Assembly (NCBI RefSeq): GCF_002778285.1
Contig: NZ_NESM01000001.1
Location: forward strand, 1,817,022 to 1,881,021
Reading direction: 5' to 3'
Origin: Limnohabitans sp. 15K
Lineage (GTDB): Bacteria > Pseudomonadota > Gammaproteobacteria > Burkholderiales > Burkholderiaceae_C
Length of the DNA stretch: 64,000 nucleotides
Shown here: piece after piece, positions 1 through 8,489 of the stretch
Numbering within the stretch: the stretch's first letter is position 1
Layout: each line of letters starts with the position of its first letter
Notes under the pieces: model-generated
Told to the model about the DNA's origin: nothing
Seen by the model: only the letters and a program-made list of their open reading frames with translations
Database searches by the model: none
Position numbers and translations under genes: made by a program

Positions 1-716
1 CCTCGGATCAAATATTGCTCATTGACCTGGGGCAAGATGCCGCCGCTGGCGTTGGAGTTGTTGGCCGCAATGGCTTGCACGATTTGCTGAACAGACAGGT
101 TGTAATGCCGCAGGCGCCCTGGGTCGACCAGAGCCTGGTATTGCTTGACGTAACCGCCTTGTGAGTTGATCTCGGCCACCCCTGGAATGGAGCGCAGCAG
201 CGGGCGAACCACCCAGTCCTGCACGGTGCGGCGTTCGGTCAGCTCTTGCGGGGTGAGTGCGCGTTGCCCATCATCTGGCCGCTCCAGCGTGTACTGGTAG
301 ACCTCGCCCAAACCTGTGGAGACAGGCCCCAGCACCGGCGCAATACCTGCTGGCATGCGCGGGGTGACTTCGATCAGGCGCTCGGTGACCAGTTGTCTGG
401 CGAAATAAACGTCGGTCTTGTCGGTGAAGACCAAGGTGATGATGGACAGACCGCTTTTGTTGAGCGAGCGCATCTCCACCAAACCAGGCAGGCCGGTCAT
501 GGAAATTTCCAGCGGCACAGTCACAAAGCGTTCGATTTCTTCGGGTGAACGCCCCGGCGCTTCTGTCGCGATTTGAACCTGGACGTTGGTCACGTCCGGA
601 AAAGCATCAACCGACAAGCGCGTGGCTTCGCGCAGACCGAAAGCACACAGCACCAATGCAAGGACCACAACGATGAGTCGCTGGCTCAGCGCTGTGCGGA
701 TCAAGGAGGTGAGCAT
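1..716 (-). CDS. Heavy-metal efflux RND inner-membrane pump, CzcA/CusA type (N-terminal part)
   Basis: The leftward reading frame starts with ATG at 716 and runs off the left edge, giving the first 238 residues. It opens with a basic n-region and one hydrophobic helix (about residues 10-30). The periplasmic porter start follows, with the DAFPDVTNVQVQI segment and then PGRSPEEIERFVTVPLE, both typical of heavy-metal RND pumps. These proteins are trimeric proton-driven antiporters that expel divalent or monovalent metal cations across both membranes together with an adaptor and an outer-membrane channel. Both partners lie directly upstream (stop of the adaptor at 720, 3 bp away), so this is the third gene of one operon. 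The metal cannot be named because the transmembrane part is outside the window. Confidence 0.9.
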   Translation of the reverse strand, partial: MLTSLIRTALSQRLIVVVLALVLCAFGLREATRLSVDAFPDVTNVQVQIATEAPGRSPEEIERFVTVPLEISMTGLPGLVEMRSLNKSGLSIITLVFTDKTDVYFARQLVTERLIEVTPRMPAGIAPVLGPVSTGLGEVYQYTLERPDDGQRALTPQELTERRTVQDWVVRPLLRSIPGVAEINSQGGYVKQYQALVDPGRLRHYNLSVQQIVQAIAANNSNASGGILPQVNEQYLIR

Positions 717-719
717 GCT

Positions 720-1892
720 TTACTCCAGCTCTGCGCGTTTGCGCTCGTTGTTCATGTGGAAGGCGCCTTGTGTGACCACTTCAGTGCCCTCTGACAACCC
801 TTTGAGGACCGGACGCAGATCGTCCTGAGCGGGGCCCAGTTCAACAGGGGTGAGCTTGAAGCGCAAATTGGCGTTCTTGATGAACACATGGTCGCGGTCG
901 TTTTCGCGCACCACAGCTTGTGCAGGCAAGGCCAGAGTTTGTTGTGTGGCCGATCGCACACGCATGGTCGCCAGCATTTGAGGCTTCAGATCCCGTTGGA
1001 CGTTGTCCACCTGGGTTCGGATGGTGACGCTTCGGGTTTCTGGCGAGACAGTGTCGCCGACGAAAACGATCTTGCCTGACAAGGAACGGTTGCCCAGTGC
1101 AGGAACGTCGATGTTGACCGTTTGGCCGACCTGCACAGACCGCGCGACTTGTTCGGGCAGTGCGCCCACCACCCAGACGTTGCCCAGATCTGCTACCGTG
1201 AACAAGGGGTCGCCCGGTTGCGCCACCTGTCCTTGGCTGATATTGCGCTCGATGACCACACCAGCCAGCGTGGCACTGACCGAAGTGACCGGGTGCAGTG
1301 TGCCTTGGTCTTTCAAGCGTTCGATGGCGAAATTGGGCAATCCCATCAGTCGCAGCTGGTCGCCCGCGGCGCGAAACTCGGCCCGCGCGATGGTCAATTC
1401 GGATTCACGCCGCTGCATTTCTGCCGAGCCGATCACATCCGCCAAGATGAGTTGCCGTGCTCTTTCAACCGCCCGCTCTGCTTGCGATGCGGCGGAGTGT
1501 GCTTTGAGGTAACCCATTTGTGCGGTGGTCAGTTCGCTACTGGCCACTCGGGCCAGAGACTGTCCGAGTTGAACCCGGTCGCCCACTTCTGCAAGCACTT
1601 CGGTCACCCGTCCTGTTACTGCGGCGCCGATGCGCGTGACCAGGCGGTCATTGGCCTCAATCCGACCCGATATCTCCAGCCAGGGTGTGATGTCTTGCAC
1701 CGTCAGCTTGCTGACCTTGAACTGGGCTGCCATGTCGGGCTTGATCACCACTTCCATCGGGTCAGCAGCAACGGCTTCGGCAGCAGAAGGCGGCGTGGAT
1801 TTCTTGTCACCACAAGCGGGCAAAAGCAGCGCGCAAGAGCCCACCAAAAGGGCCAGCGTGGTACGTTTAAAAGTCAGAGTTTGGGATGTCAT
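720..1892 (-). CDS. Efflux RND periplasmic adaptor (CzcB/HlyD family lipoprotein)
   Basis: This is the membrane-fusion protein of the efflux system, bridging the RND pump and the outer-membrane channel. I start it at ATG 1892 (390 residues), which has an AGGA ribosome site 8 nt upstream; a TTG at 1907 in the same frame is less likely. The N-terminus carries a lipoprotein signal ending LLLPAC, so it is probably anchored by lipid. The body shows the usual order of an alpha-hairpin region flanked by lipoyl halves (RIGAAVTGRVTEVLAEVGDRV near residue 90; TLAGVVIERNISQGQ near 210) and a beta-barrel/membrane-proximal end. It lies 19 bp downstream of the channel gene and 3 bp before the pump gene, in one operon. 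Confidence 0.9.
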   Translation of the reverse strand: MTSQTLTFKRTTLALLVGSCALLLPACGDKKSTPPSAAEAVAADPMEVVIKPDMAAQFKVSKLTVQDITPWLEISGRIEANDRLVTRIGAAVTGRVTEVLAEVGDRVQLGQSLARVASSELTTAQMGYLKAHSAASQAERAVERARQLILADVIGSAEMQRRESELTIARAEFRAAGDQLRLMGLPNFAIERLKDQGTLHPVTSVSATLAGVVIERNISQGQVAQPGDPLFTVADLGNVWVVGALPEQVARSVQVGQTVNIDVPALGNRSLSGKIVFVGDTVSPETRSVTIRTQVDNVQRDLKPQMLATMRVRSATQQTLALPAQAVVRENDRDHVFIKNANLRFKLTPVELGPAQDDLRPVLKGLSEGTEVVTQGAFHMNNERKRAELE

Positions 1893-1911
1893 TGCATGGT
1901 CCTGCAAAAGA

Positions 1912-3276
1912 TCAATAAGTGGACGGTTCGATGTGCTGGCCGGTCAAGCGATCCAGCAGCACGCGGGCCTCTTGCAGCTGGTAGCGAGCCTCGATCAGGT
2001 CGGCACGTACGCTGCGCAAAACGCGTTGTGCATCCAGCACATCCAGAATGCCGCGCTCGCCAAAGCGGTAGGCCGCTTGTGCGACACGCAAGGCGGCCTC
2101 GGCTTCTCGCACCGAGCCCAGACTCAACGCCTCAATCCGCAGGCGTGCCATTTCCAGGGATTTCCAAGTTTGCAAAATCTCCTGTTGGAGCTCTGCTTGT
2201 CGTCCCTCCAGACGAATTTGGGCACGCTCCAACTCGGCGTTGGCTTGAGCAATGGGGCCGCTGCGGTTGTCCAACAGAGGAATTTGAATCCCGACGCCCC
2301 ACTGACCCTGGCGAAATTCGGGGTCTTGGCTTTGGCTGTATCGCAACTCCAAACCAGGCCATCGGCTGGATTCAGCCCCGCGCAGCTGGGCTTGAGCTTT
2401 GTTCACTTCGGCTTGAAGCAGCCTCAACTCAGGGTTGTTCTTGGTGACCAGCTCATGCAGCTGGTTCAGATCCAGCAACTCATGTGCCTCTTTCAGATCG
2501 CCCAGAAGTTTCCACTGTGTGGGCAGTTGACCTGCGGCCAGCTGGTTGAGCTGGACCTTGCTTTGCTCGACCATCAAGCGGTTGGTTTGCAGCCGTTCGC
2601 GTGCGGTGATGATTTCGGCATCGGCTTTGATGATTTCATAGCGTGCGGCCTCTCCGCTTTCGACCCTTAGACGCACACGTTCTCGCACTTGTTCCAGCAG
2701 TTGCACATCTTCTGCCGCTGCGTCTGCCTTGGCTTGGTAAAGCAAGCCCTGATAAATGCGCACGCGAGTCTGACTCACCAGTTCGTTGCGGGTCATACCG
2801 ATCAGGTGGGTGCTTTCCAGTTCTGTGGCACTGGCCGCATCCATGCGTGCCTTGCGAACGCCAGGATTGTCGATCGGTTGGCTGATGCTCCAGCTTTGCA
2901 CACTCCCTGGCGTTACACCCGCGATGCGGGCGGTGTTGCGTCCTTGGTTCCAATCGATTCGAGGGTTGGGCAGAGCTTGCGCTGACTTGGTGCCCGCGCG
3001 GGCTGCGTTGCGGGCACTTTGCGCTGCGCGCAGCTGTGGGTTGTGGGTCAATATGACAGGGATAAGTTGTTCTGCGCTCAACTCGGGTGCCGCATGTTGT
3101 GAGCTGTCACTTTGGATGGAAGCCGTTGCTGGTTGGCCTGAGTTCGACGTGGTGATTTGTGCTGTGGCGGCGCATGACAACAGGATCAGGCACCCACCCA
3201 AAGCGGCGGACGTTTGGGTGAGCCTGAATTGGCTGCGGCTTGAGGTCGGCCTTTTTGCAGATGATGTTTGGCGCAT
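1912..3276 (-). CDS. TolC-family outer-membrane efflux channel (CzcC type)
   Basis: The protein of 454 residues is the outer-membrane factor of the tripartite metal pump. A signal peptide (about residues 1-39, ending AATAQ) is followed by two repeated OEP domains rich in heptad-like Ala/Leu/Glu/Arg helices. One example is the stretch around PNPRIDWNQGRN (first repeat) and another is WPGLELRYSQSQDPEF (second repeat). The start at 3276 has a weak GGA-type ribosome site. It is the first gene of the leftward channel-adaptor-pump operon. No metal-sensing regulator gene is seen beside it; the spacer upstream contains an inverted repeat that could be an operator. Confidence 0.9.
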   Translation of the reverse strand: MRQTSSAKRPTSSRSQFRLTQTSAALGGCLILLSCAATAQITTSNSGQPATASIQSDSSQHAAPELSAEQLIPVILTHNPQLRAAQSARNAARAGTKSAQALPNPRIDWNQGRNTARIAGVTPGSVQSWSISQPIDNPGVRKARMDAASATELESTHLIGMTRNELVSQTRVRIYQGLLYQAKADAAAEDVQLLEQVRERVRLRVESGEAARYEIIKADAEIITARERLQTNRLMVEQSKVQLNQLAAGQLPTQWKLLGDLKEAHELLDLNQLHELVTKNNPELRLLQAEVNKAQAQLRGAESSRWPGLELRYSQSQDPEFRQGQWGVGIQIPLLDNRSGPIAQANAELERAQIRLEGRQAELQQEILQTWKSLEMARLRIEALSLGSVREAEAALRVAQAAYRFGERGILDVLDAQRVLRSVRADLIEARYQLQEARVLLDRLTGQHIEPSTY

Positions 3277-3359
3277 GAGGGATTCCGTGAATCAACAAGA
3301 AATCCGATGGTAGGGGCAGTCAACTTATGGAAAAAGCAGATTATTAAATACTTTAAGTT

Positions 3360-3382
3360 CGTAAAAAACAGAATGTTTTACG
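3360..3382. promoter_or_regulatory. Inverted repeat upstream of the efflux operon
   Basis: CGTAAAA (3360-3366) and TTTTACG (3376-3382) form a perfect 7-bp dyad with a 9-nt spacer. It lies in an AT-rich 262-bp spacer between the leftward efflux operon (start 3276) and the rightward small membrane-protein gene (start 3539). The position 84 bp before the efflux start suits an operator, but no regulator is encoded nearby, so the role is inferred. Confidence 0.35.
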
Positions 3383-3538
3383 GTCGTGATGTGATGGACA
3401 CGGCCAATGCGTCCCATCTCAACAACCCAAACAAAGTCCTTTTGCCAATCTGAAAAGGCCTGAGGCAGGACACGCCAAACGGTTCAACGGGGTAGCATTG
3501 GCCAACGTGATGTCACACTGCAAATAAAGGATCCTGCG

Positions 3539-3916
3539 ATGGCCATACCTTGGTTGGCTGCTCTGAAAGTGATTCCCTGGGGGGATGTGATCGAGCACGC
3601 GCCTTCGGTGCTCAAAGCTGCCCGCAAGTTGATGGACCGTCAGCCACCTGGCCAAGCAGGCCCACCTGCCACGACGGAGCCCGTCAGTGCGGTGCCCAGC
3701 CTGGGTGAACTCAAAAACGCCTTGATCGCCGCTCAAGGTCAGATCGAACGCCAAGCTCAGACTCAGCGCGAGCTGACGGAAACATTGGCCGAGTTGGCTG
3801 AACAAAATGCGCGCTTGGTCAGCGCTGTGGAAGTGCTGCGCCTGCGCACGAGAGTGTTGGTTTGGGGTGGCGCGGCGATGTTGTTGTGGTTGGCTGTGCT
3901 GACTTGGAAGACTTGA
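3539..3916 (+). CDS. Small coiled-coil protein with C-terminal membrane anchor (unknown function)
   Basis: I do not recognise a named family for this protein of 125 residues. An AAGGA ribosome site stands 8 nt before ATG 3539. Residues about 55-100 form a predicted coiled coil rich in Gln, Glu, Ala and Leu (LKNALIAAQGQIERQAQTQ, then ELTETLAELAEQNARLVSAV). Residues about 104-121 form a single hydrophobic helix (VLVWGGAAMLLWLAVLTW) right at the C-terminus, so it is probably a tail-anchored inner-membrane protein. It is a lone gene, convergent with the peroxidase gene at 3963. Codon use matches its neighbours, so it is likely a real lineage-conserved gene. Confidence 0.7.
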   Translation: MAIPWLAALKVIPWGDVIEHAPSVLKAARKLMDRQPPGQAGPPATTEPVSAVPSLGELKNALIAAQGQIERQAQTQRELTETLAELAEQNARLVSAVEVLRLRTRVLVWGGAAMLLWLAVLTWKT

Positions 3917-3947
3917 GCCGGCTTGCACCCCCTGTCAAGCACGGCTC
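3915..3947. terminator. Hairpin between convergent genes (possible terminator)
   Basis: GAGCCG-GCTTG (3915-3925) pairs with CAAGC-a-CGGCTC (3936-3947), an 11-bp stem with one bulged base. It overlaps the stop codon of the small membrane-protein gene and precedes the end of the convergent peroxidase gene. No run of T follows on either strand, so it is at best a weak or Rho-assisted terminator. Confidence 0.35.
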
Positions 3948-3962
3948 CATAGACCTCAACTT

Positions 3963-4445
3963 TCAGGCTGCCAGCGCCGCTTCAATGTCCTTGGCGATCT
4001 TCTCAGGCGAGTCTTGTGGCGCATAGCGCTTGACCACGCGACCGTCGCGCCCCACCAAAAACTTGGTGAAGTTCCATTTGATGCCCTTGCTGCCCAAAAT
4101 GCCGGGGGCCTCCGCTGTGAGCCATTGGTACAGCGGGTGAGCGCCGTCGCCGTTGACCTTGATCTTGCTCATCATCTGAAAGCTCACGCCGTAGTTCTTT
4201 TGGCAGAAGTTGGCGATTTGTACGTCGTCGCCCGGGTCTTGGCTGGCAAATTGGTTACAAGGAAAGCCCAGCACGGCCAGGCCTTGATCGCCGTAGGCTT
4301 TGTGCAACTTTTCCAGCCCCGTGAACTGAGGCGTAAAGCCGCAGGCGCTGGCGGTGTTGACGATCAGCATCACTTGGCCTTTGTAACGTGAAAGGGCCAC
4401 GGGTTGGTTGTCGATGCTTTGGGCTTCAAAGTCATAAAGGCTCAT
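3963..4445 (-). CDS. Glutathione peroxidase family thiol peroxidase (BtuE type)
   Basis: The 160-residue protein matches the full length of bacterial non-selenium glutathione peroxidases, which reduce hydroperoxides in the cytoplasm, usually using thioredoxin. The peroxidatic cysteine is Cys35 in TASACGFTPQ. The family signature GFPCNQF is at 60-66, Gln69 and the WNFTKFL motif (Trp124, Asn125) complete the catalytic tetrad, and Cys81 in NFCQKNYGV sits where the resolving cysteine of thioredoxin-dependent members lies. There is no selenocysteine. The gene stands 22 bp downstream of the EamA exporter stop site on the same strand, so the two may be co-transcribed with DedA further upstream. Confidence 0.95.
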   Translation of the reverse strand: MSLYDFEAQSIDNQPVALSRYKGQVMLIVNTASACGFTPQFTGLEKLHKAYGDQGLAVLGFPCNQFASQDPGDDVQIANFCQKNYGVSFQMMSKIKVNGDGAHPLYQWLTAEAPGILGSKGIKWNFTKFLVGRDGRVVKRYAPQDSPEKIAKDIEAALAA

Positions 4446-4467
4446 GGATGGGCTCCGTTGGCGTGGT

Positions 4468-5361
4468 TCAGTCTTTTCGTGAGGTGTCCGTCACCGACAG
4501 CAGTGCCGCCAGCAAAATCAGCGAACCACCCCACAGCGTTCGGTTTTCCCATTGTGCAGCACCCAGCAAAACGGAAGATACGCTGGCAAACAGCACTTCG
4601 GACAACATGACCAGTGCCGTGGTGTGGGCGGCCAGGCGCGCCGCGCCGTATTGCAGCGCCAGGTTGCCCAACAAAAACGAGATGGCCAGCAGCGCCACCA
4701 AGGGCAACCAAGTCCAAGCGGGGGCATCACCGACCGCCACCACGCCCGTGGCCAAACCCACTACGGCCGCCAATGTGGCCATGACAGCGCCGCCGCCAAA
4801 CATGGCCAGGGTGCGCGACGCGCTGGGGGCGTCTTTGAGTTTGAGCAGCAGAGCGTTGGTGATGGCAAAGGTCAGGCCACCCATCAGGGCCAGCACGTCG
4901 GCCAAACTCTCGGGCACAGGCCAAGGGGTCTCGGGGGTTTTGAGCACGATGAACAAGCCGACCAGCGCCAGCAACAGGCGCAGCAAAGCCATGGGGGTGG
5001 GCTTGTCACCCAGCAAGCACCAGGCCACCAGCACCGACCATGCGGGCATCAGGTAAAACAGCAGCACCACGCGCACCACGTCGCCCACCGTGACAGCCCA
5101 GTTGAAGCCCACGTTGGTCAGGCCCGAGGCCAGCAACAAGAGCCACAGCCCGGGGTGGCCGCGCCAGCCCTGAAGTTGCCCGCTGCGCCACAGCCACAAG
5201 GCGATAGAAGCAAAGACAAAGGCATAAACCAAAGCCGTGGCCCAGAGCGGGTGCAGGCCAAGGGCCTCGAGTTGTTTGAAGGGCCACCAGCAGACGCCCC
5301 AGACCAATGCGTTGAACAGGAGCCCGGCAACCGCCAGGCTTTTGGGGGAGGTGTGGCCCAT
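4468..5361 (-). CDS. EamA/DMT-family permease
   Basis: Starting at ATG 5361 the protein has 297 residues and about ten membrane helices in two EamA repeats, the usual build of drug/metabolite exporters. The open frame continues upstream to 5685, but that part is out-of-frame with the DedA gene and reads as non-coding, so it is left out. The first helix begins SLAVAGLLFNALVWGVCWWPF and the second half starts near DVLALMGGLTFAITNALLL. Substrate unknown; family members export amino acids or other metabolites. It starts 11 bp after the DedA stop, in the same direction, without a strong ribosome site. Confidence 0.85.
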   Translation of the reverse strand: MGHTSPKSLAVAGLLFNALVWGVCWWPFKQLEALGLHPLWATALVYAFVFASIALWLWRSGQLQGWRGHPGLWLLLLASGLTNVGFNWAVTVGDVVRVVLLFYLMPAWSVLVAWCLLGDKPTPMALLRLLLALVGLFIVLKTPETPWPVPESLADVLALMGGLTFAITNALLLKLKDAPSASRTLAMFGGGAVMATLAAVVGLATGVVAVGDAPAWTWLPLVALLAISFLLGNLALQYGAARLAAHTTALVMLSEVLFASVSSVLLGAAQWENRTLWGGSLILLAALLSVTDTSRKD

Positions 5362-5372
5362 GCGAGGGCGGA

Positions 5373-6008
5373 TCAGGAGGCGTCGCCGGAGGCTTTGGCG
5401 GCTGCAGTGGCTTGGCGCTTGCGCCACCAGCGCCAACCCAGCCAGGCCACACCCATGCCCAGCAAGGCAAAAATACCATGCTGAAACTGGCGCAGAACTG
5501 CAAACATCCAGTCCCAGTTTTGGGCGCCAAAGTAACCCAGGTAAACCCAGATGGGCACGCTGATCAAGGCGGCAAAGCCGTCCATGAAAAACCAAGTGGC
5601 AAAGCTGACACGATGGCTCATGCCAGCCGAGAAAAACACCGGGGTGCGAAGACCGGGCAAAAAGCGGGCCACAAACATGACCCACTTGCCGTATTTTTCA
5701 AAAGCGTCTTGCGCGCTGGCAAAGCGTTCGGGCGTGAGGATTTTGCGAAAACCGGGCAGTTGCGAAATGCGTTGGCCATACAAACGGCCCAAGGTGAACA
5801 TGAGTCCGTCACCCACCAAGACACCCGCCATGCCCACAGCGAACATGGTGTTCACATCGGCATGACCCAGGCCAGCAATCACACCGCCCGTGACCAGGGT
5901 CACGTCTTCTGGAACTGGAACGCCAAATCCGCAAATCAAGAGCATCACAAACACGGCCAGATAACCGTATTCGGTGAAGATGGGCATCAAAAACTGAAAA
6001 ACGTCCAT
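5373..6008 (-). CDS. DedA-family inner-membrane protein
   Basis: The protein has 211 residues and several hydrophobic segments. The DedA/VTT signature is clear: FVARFLPGLRTP near residue 115 matches the conserved F-x-R-F-x-P-G-x-R motif, preceded by GVPVPEDVTLVTGG near the N-terminus, which corresponds to the conserved acidic region. Members are linked to flipping of undecaprenyl phosphate or phospholipids and to proton-motive-force homeostasis; the exact lipid here is unknown. A C-terminal basic tail (RWWRKRQATAAAK) is cytoplasmic. The start at 6008 opens a leftward unit with the EamA permease and the peroxidase. Confidence 0.9.
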   Translation of the reverse strand: MDVFQFLMPIFTEYGYLAVFVMLLICGFGVPVPEDVTLVTGGVIAGLGHADVNTMFAVGMAGVLVGDGLMFTLGRLYGQRISQLPGFRKILTPERFASAQDAFEKYGKWVMFVARFLPGLRTPVFFSAGMSHRVSFATWFFMDGFAALISVPIWVYLGYFGAQNWDWMFAVLRQFQHGIFALLGMGVAWLGWRWWRKRQATAAAKASGDAS

Positions 6009-6234
6009 GGATTACAAGGTTCAGCCAACGCCTGAGCGTTTCAGGCGGAATGCGCGGGGTTAACAGGCAGCGGGCCAGTGTAAAGCATTTGTAAGCCCCT
6101 TCCGTACAGGGGAAAGCCTGTGTGGACCCGAACCTTTGCGCCCAAAATTGGGCATCGACAGACTTGCTCTGATAAGCCGTTCAGGCGGAATGATGCTGGC
6201 ATACTCGTTCAGCCTTTTGTTGCACTTGAATCCC

Positions 6235-7329
6235 ATGCCCCGCCCCCTACAAGCCACCATCCACACCACTGCTTTGCGCCACAATCTGGCCCGCGTCCGG
6301 CAGGCCGCGCCCGATGCCCAGGCTTGGGCGGTGGTCAAAGCCAATGCCTATGGCCACGGCATCGAGCGGGTGTTTGAGGGTTTGCGCGGTGCCGATGGCT
6401 TTGCATTGCTGGATCTGACGGAAGCCGAACGCGTGCGCGCTTTGGGCTGGCGCGGCCCGATTTTGCTGCTGGAAGGCGCGTTTGAGGCGCGTGACTTGGA
6501 GCTGTGTTCGCGCCTGCACCTGTGGCACACGGTCCATTGCGATGAGCAAATTGACATGTTGGCGCTGCACAAGACCAACGAGCCTCACCGGGTGTTTCTG
6601 AAAATGAACTCGGGCATGAACCGGCTGGGCTTTGCGCCGCAGCGCTTTCGATCGGTCTGGACACGGCTCAATGCCTTGCCCCAGGTGGACGAGATTTCGC
6701 TCATGACCCATTTCAGCGATGCCGATGGCCCCAAAGGCATCACCGAGCAAATGGCCCGCTTTGAAGAAGCCACCCGCGACTTGCCTGGCGAGCGCACCTT
6801 GAGCAACAGCGCTGCCAGTTTGCGCCACGCCCAAGATGCGGCTGTGAAAGCCGACTGGATTCGCCCCGGCATTGCTTTGTATGGCAGTTCGCCAGATTTC
6901 CCCTCGAACTCGGCCGCCGATTGGCAATTGCAGCCCGCCATGAGCCTGAACGCGCAGATCATTGCGGTGCAGCACCTGCAGGCGGGCGACAGCGTGGGTT
7001 ATGGCTCCAGTTTTGTGGCAGAACACCCCATGCGGATCGGCGTTGTGGCTTGCGGTTATGCCGACGGTTACCCGCGCATTTGCCCCACGGGCACGCCGGT
7101 ACTGGTGGACGGCGTTCGCGGCCGCACGGTGGGCCGCGTCAGCATGGACATGTTGACGGTGGACCTGGACCCCTTCCCGCAAGCGGAGGTGGGCAGCACG
7201 GTCACGCTGTGGGGCCAATCGGCCAACGGCGCAGTGCTAGGCATCGACGAGGTGGCCCAAGCCGCGGGCACTGTGGGCTATGAGCTCATGTGTGCGTTGG
7301 CGCAGCGCGTGCCCGTGGTGGCGGTCTAA
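6235..7329 (+). CDS. alr: Alanine racemase
   Basis: This PLP enzyme interconverts L- and D-alanine in the cytoplasm and supplies D-Ala for peptidoglycan. Starting at ATG 6235 it has 364 residues, the normal length. Lys35 in [10 protein letters not shown] is the PLP-binding residue. The second-domain tyrosine is near residue 256 in SVGYGSSF, and the C-terminal barrel contains [11 protein letters not shown]. An in-frame ATG at 6136 would add 33 residues that are not part of the family. It stands alone, divergent from the DedA gene, with a 226-bp spacer. A 13-bp sequence (TTCAGGCGGAATG) occurs twice in that spacer, at 6040 and 6180. Confidence 0.95.
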   Translation: MPRPLQATIHTTALRHNLARVRQAAPDAQAWAVVKANAYGHGIERVFEGLRGADGFALLDLTEAERVRALGWRGPILLLEGAFEARDLELCSRLHLWHTVHCDEQIDMLALHKTNEPHRVFLKMNSGMNRLGFAPQRFRSVWTRLNALPQVDEISLMTHFSDADGPKGITEQMARFEEATRDLPGERTLSNSAASLRHAQDAAVKADWIRPGIALYGSSPDFPSNSAADWQLQPAMSLNAQIIAVQHLQAGDSVGYGSSFVAEHPMRIGVVACGYADGYPRICPTGTPVLVDGVRGRTVGRVSMDMLTVDLDPFPQAEVGSTVTLWGQSANGAVLGIDEVAQAAGTVGYELMCALAQRVPVVAV

Positions 7330-7469
7330 ACCCTCACCCCAAAAAACCCCACCCAAAAGTCCAACAGGCGCTGTCACCTGCGTGCAGGCGCAAAAGTTGA
7401 ATGTCATTAGAGTGGCATGGCCCTAGGAGAAGTTGCTGTCCGGGGCAACCTCATGACAGGAGACTTCGA

Positions 7470-8489
7470 TTGCCCAATCCTTCCTCTCAAGCGACTTTGG
7501 CCGCTTTGTACCTGTGCATGGCCCGCATTAGGGCGTTTGAAAATGCCGCAGAAATCCTGAGCCAAGGCGGCGTCAGCGCTTACAACAAAACCGCCGACGG
7601 CAGCGCCAAAGTGCGCGGCCCCTTGCACCTGTCCACCGGGCAAGAAGGCGTGGCTGCTGGCGTGTGCGCCCACCTCACGCCCAGCGACTACCTCACCTCC
7701 ACCCACCGTGGCCACGGCCACACCCTTGCCAAGGGGGCAGACCTGGGCCGCATGATGTGCGAGCTGTATGGCAAAGCCACAGGTTTTAACGGCGGCAAAG
7801 GCGGCTCCATGCACATCGCTGATTTTTCGGTCGGCATGTTGGGAGCCAACGGCGTGGTGGCCGCGGGTCTGCCCATTGCCGTGGGCGCTGCACACGCGCA
7901 AAAACTGCAGGGTCGCAGCGACATCACCGTCTGCTTTTTTGGCGACGGCGCCACCAACCGGGGGCCGTTTCTGGAAGCCCTCAACTGGGCGCAGGTGCAC
8001 CGCTTGCCGGTTCTTTTTGTGTGCGAAGACAACCGCTGGAGCGCCACCACGGCCAGTGGTCCCATGATCGCCGGGCCCGGTGCTTCGGCCCGCAGTGAAA
8101 GCCTGGGTATTGCAGCGCACCAGGTCGATGGCAACGATGTGTGGGCCGTGTACGAGAAGGCGGCTGAGCTGGTGCGGGCCATTCGTTCCGGCCAAGGGCC
8201 GCGACTGTTGCATGCCAGCACTTACCGCGTCAAAGGCCATGTGTCGGTGGATTTGGCCGCTTACCGCGACCCCCGCGAAGTTGAAGAAGCCCTCAAAAAC
8301 GATCCGATCCAGAACGCCCGCCGTGCCCTGCTGGCGTTGGGCAGCACCGATGCCGCATGCGACCAGCTGGACCAGCAAGCCCAAGCCGAAGTGCAGGCGG
8401 CCATGCAGGCGGCCGATCAGGCACCTTGGCCCGATGTGTCCGCCGCTTACACCGACATCCAGACCACAGGAGAAGGTCAATGGTTTTGA
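7470..8489 (+). CDS. Thiamine-diphosphate-dependent dehydrogenase E1, alpha subunit
   Basis: This is the alpha subunit of a 2-oxoacid/acetoin dehydrogenase E1, which decarboxylates its substrate with thiamine diphosphate. I choose the TTG at 7470 because AGGAGA ends 6 nt upstream and the protein then begins PNPSSQATLAALYLCMARIR, as family members do; the ATG at 7401 has no ribosome site. Length is then 339 residues. The ThDP motif GDGATNRGPFLEALNWA starts near residue 158 and ends at CEDNRW. The beta-subunit gene overlaps by 10 bp. No E2 or E3 gene follows; the operon instead continues with a TRAP transporter. Acetoin dehydrogenase (AcoA-like) is the closest guess but the substrate is not proven. 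Confidence 0.88.
   Translation: MPNPSSQATLAALYLCMARIRAFENAAEILSQGGVSAYNKTADGSAKVRGPLHLSTGQEGVAAGVCAHLTPSDYLTSTHRGHGHTLAKGADLGRMMCELYGKATGFNGGKGGSMHIADFSVGMLGANGVVAAGLPIAVGAAHAQKLQGRSDITVCFFGDGATNRGPFLEALNWAQVHRLPVLFVCEDNRWSATTASGPMIAGPGASARSESLGIAAHQVDGNDVWAVYEKAAELVRAIRSGQGPRLLHASTYRVKGHVSVDLAAYRDPREVEEALKNDPIQNARRALLALGSTDAACDQLDQQAQAEVQAAMQAADQAPWPDVSAAYTDIQTTGEGQWF

Noticed and set aside
1122..2447. 441-codon open frame on the plus strand
   Set aside because: It runs antisense to the adaptor and channel genes of the efflux operon, both of which have clear family motifs; the translation shows no domain.
5362..5685. Upstream extension of the EamA permease frame
   Set aside because: It overlaps the DedA gene in another frame and does not resemble a permease; the EamA start at 5361 fits the family.
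6040..6192. Two copies of TTCAGGCGGAATG before alr as paired operators
   Set aside because: They are 140 bp apart and no other support was found; a chance or duplicated stretch is enough to explain them.
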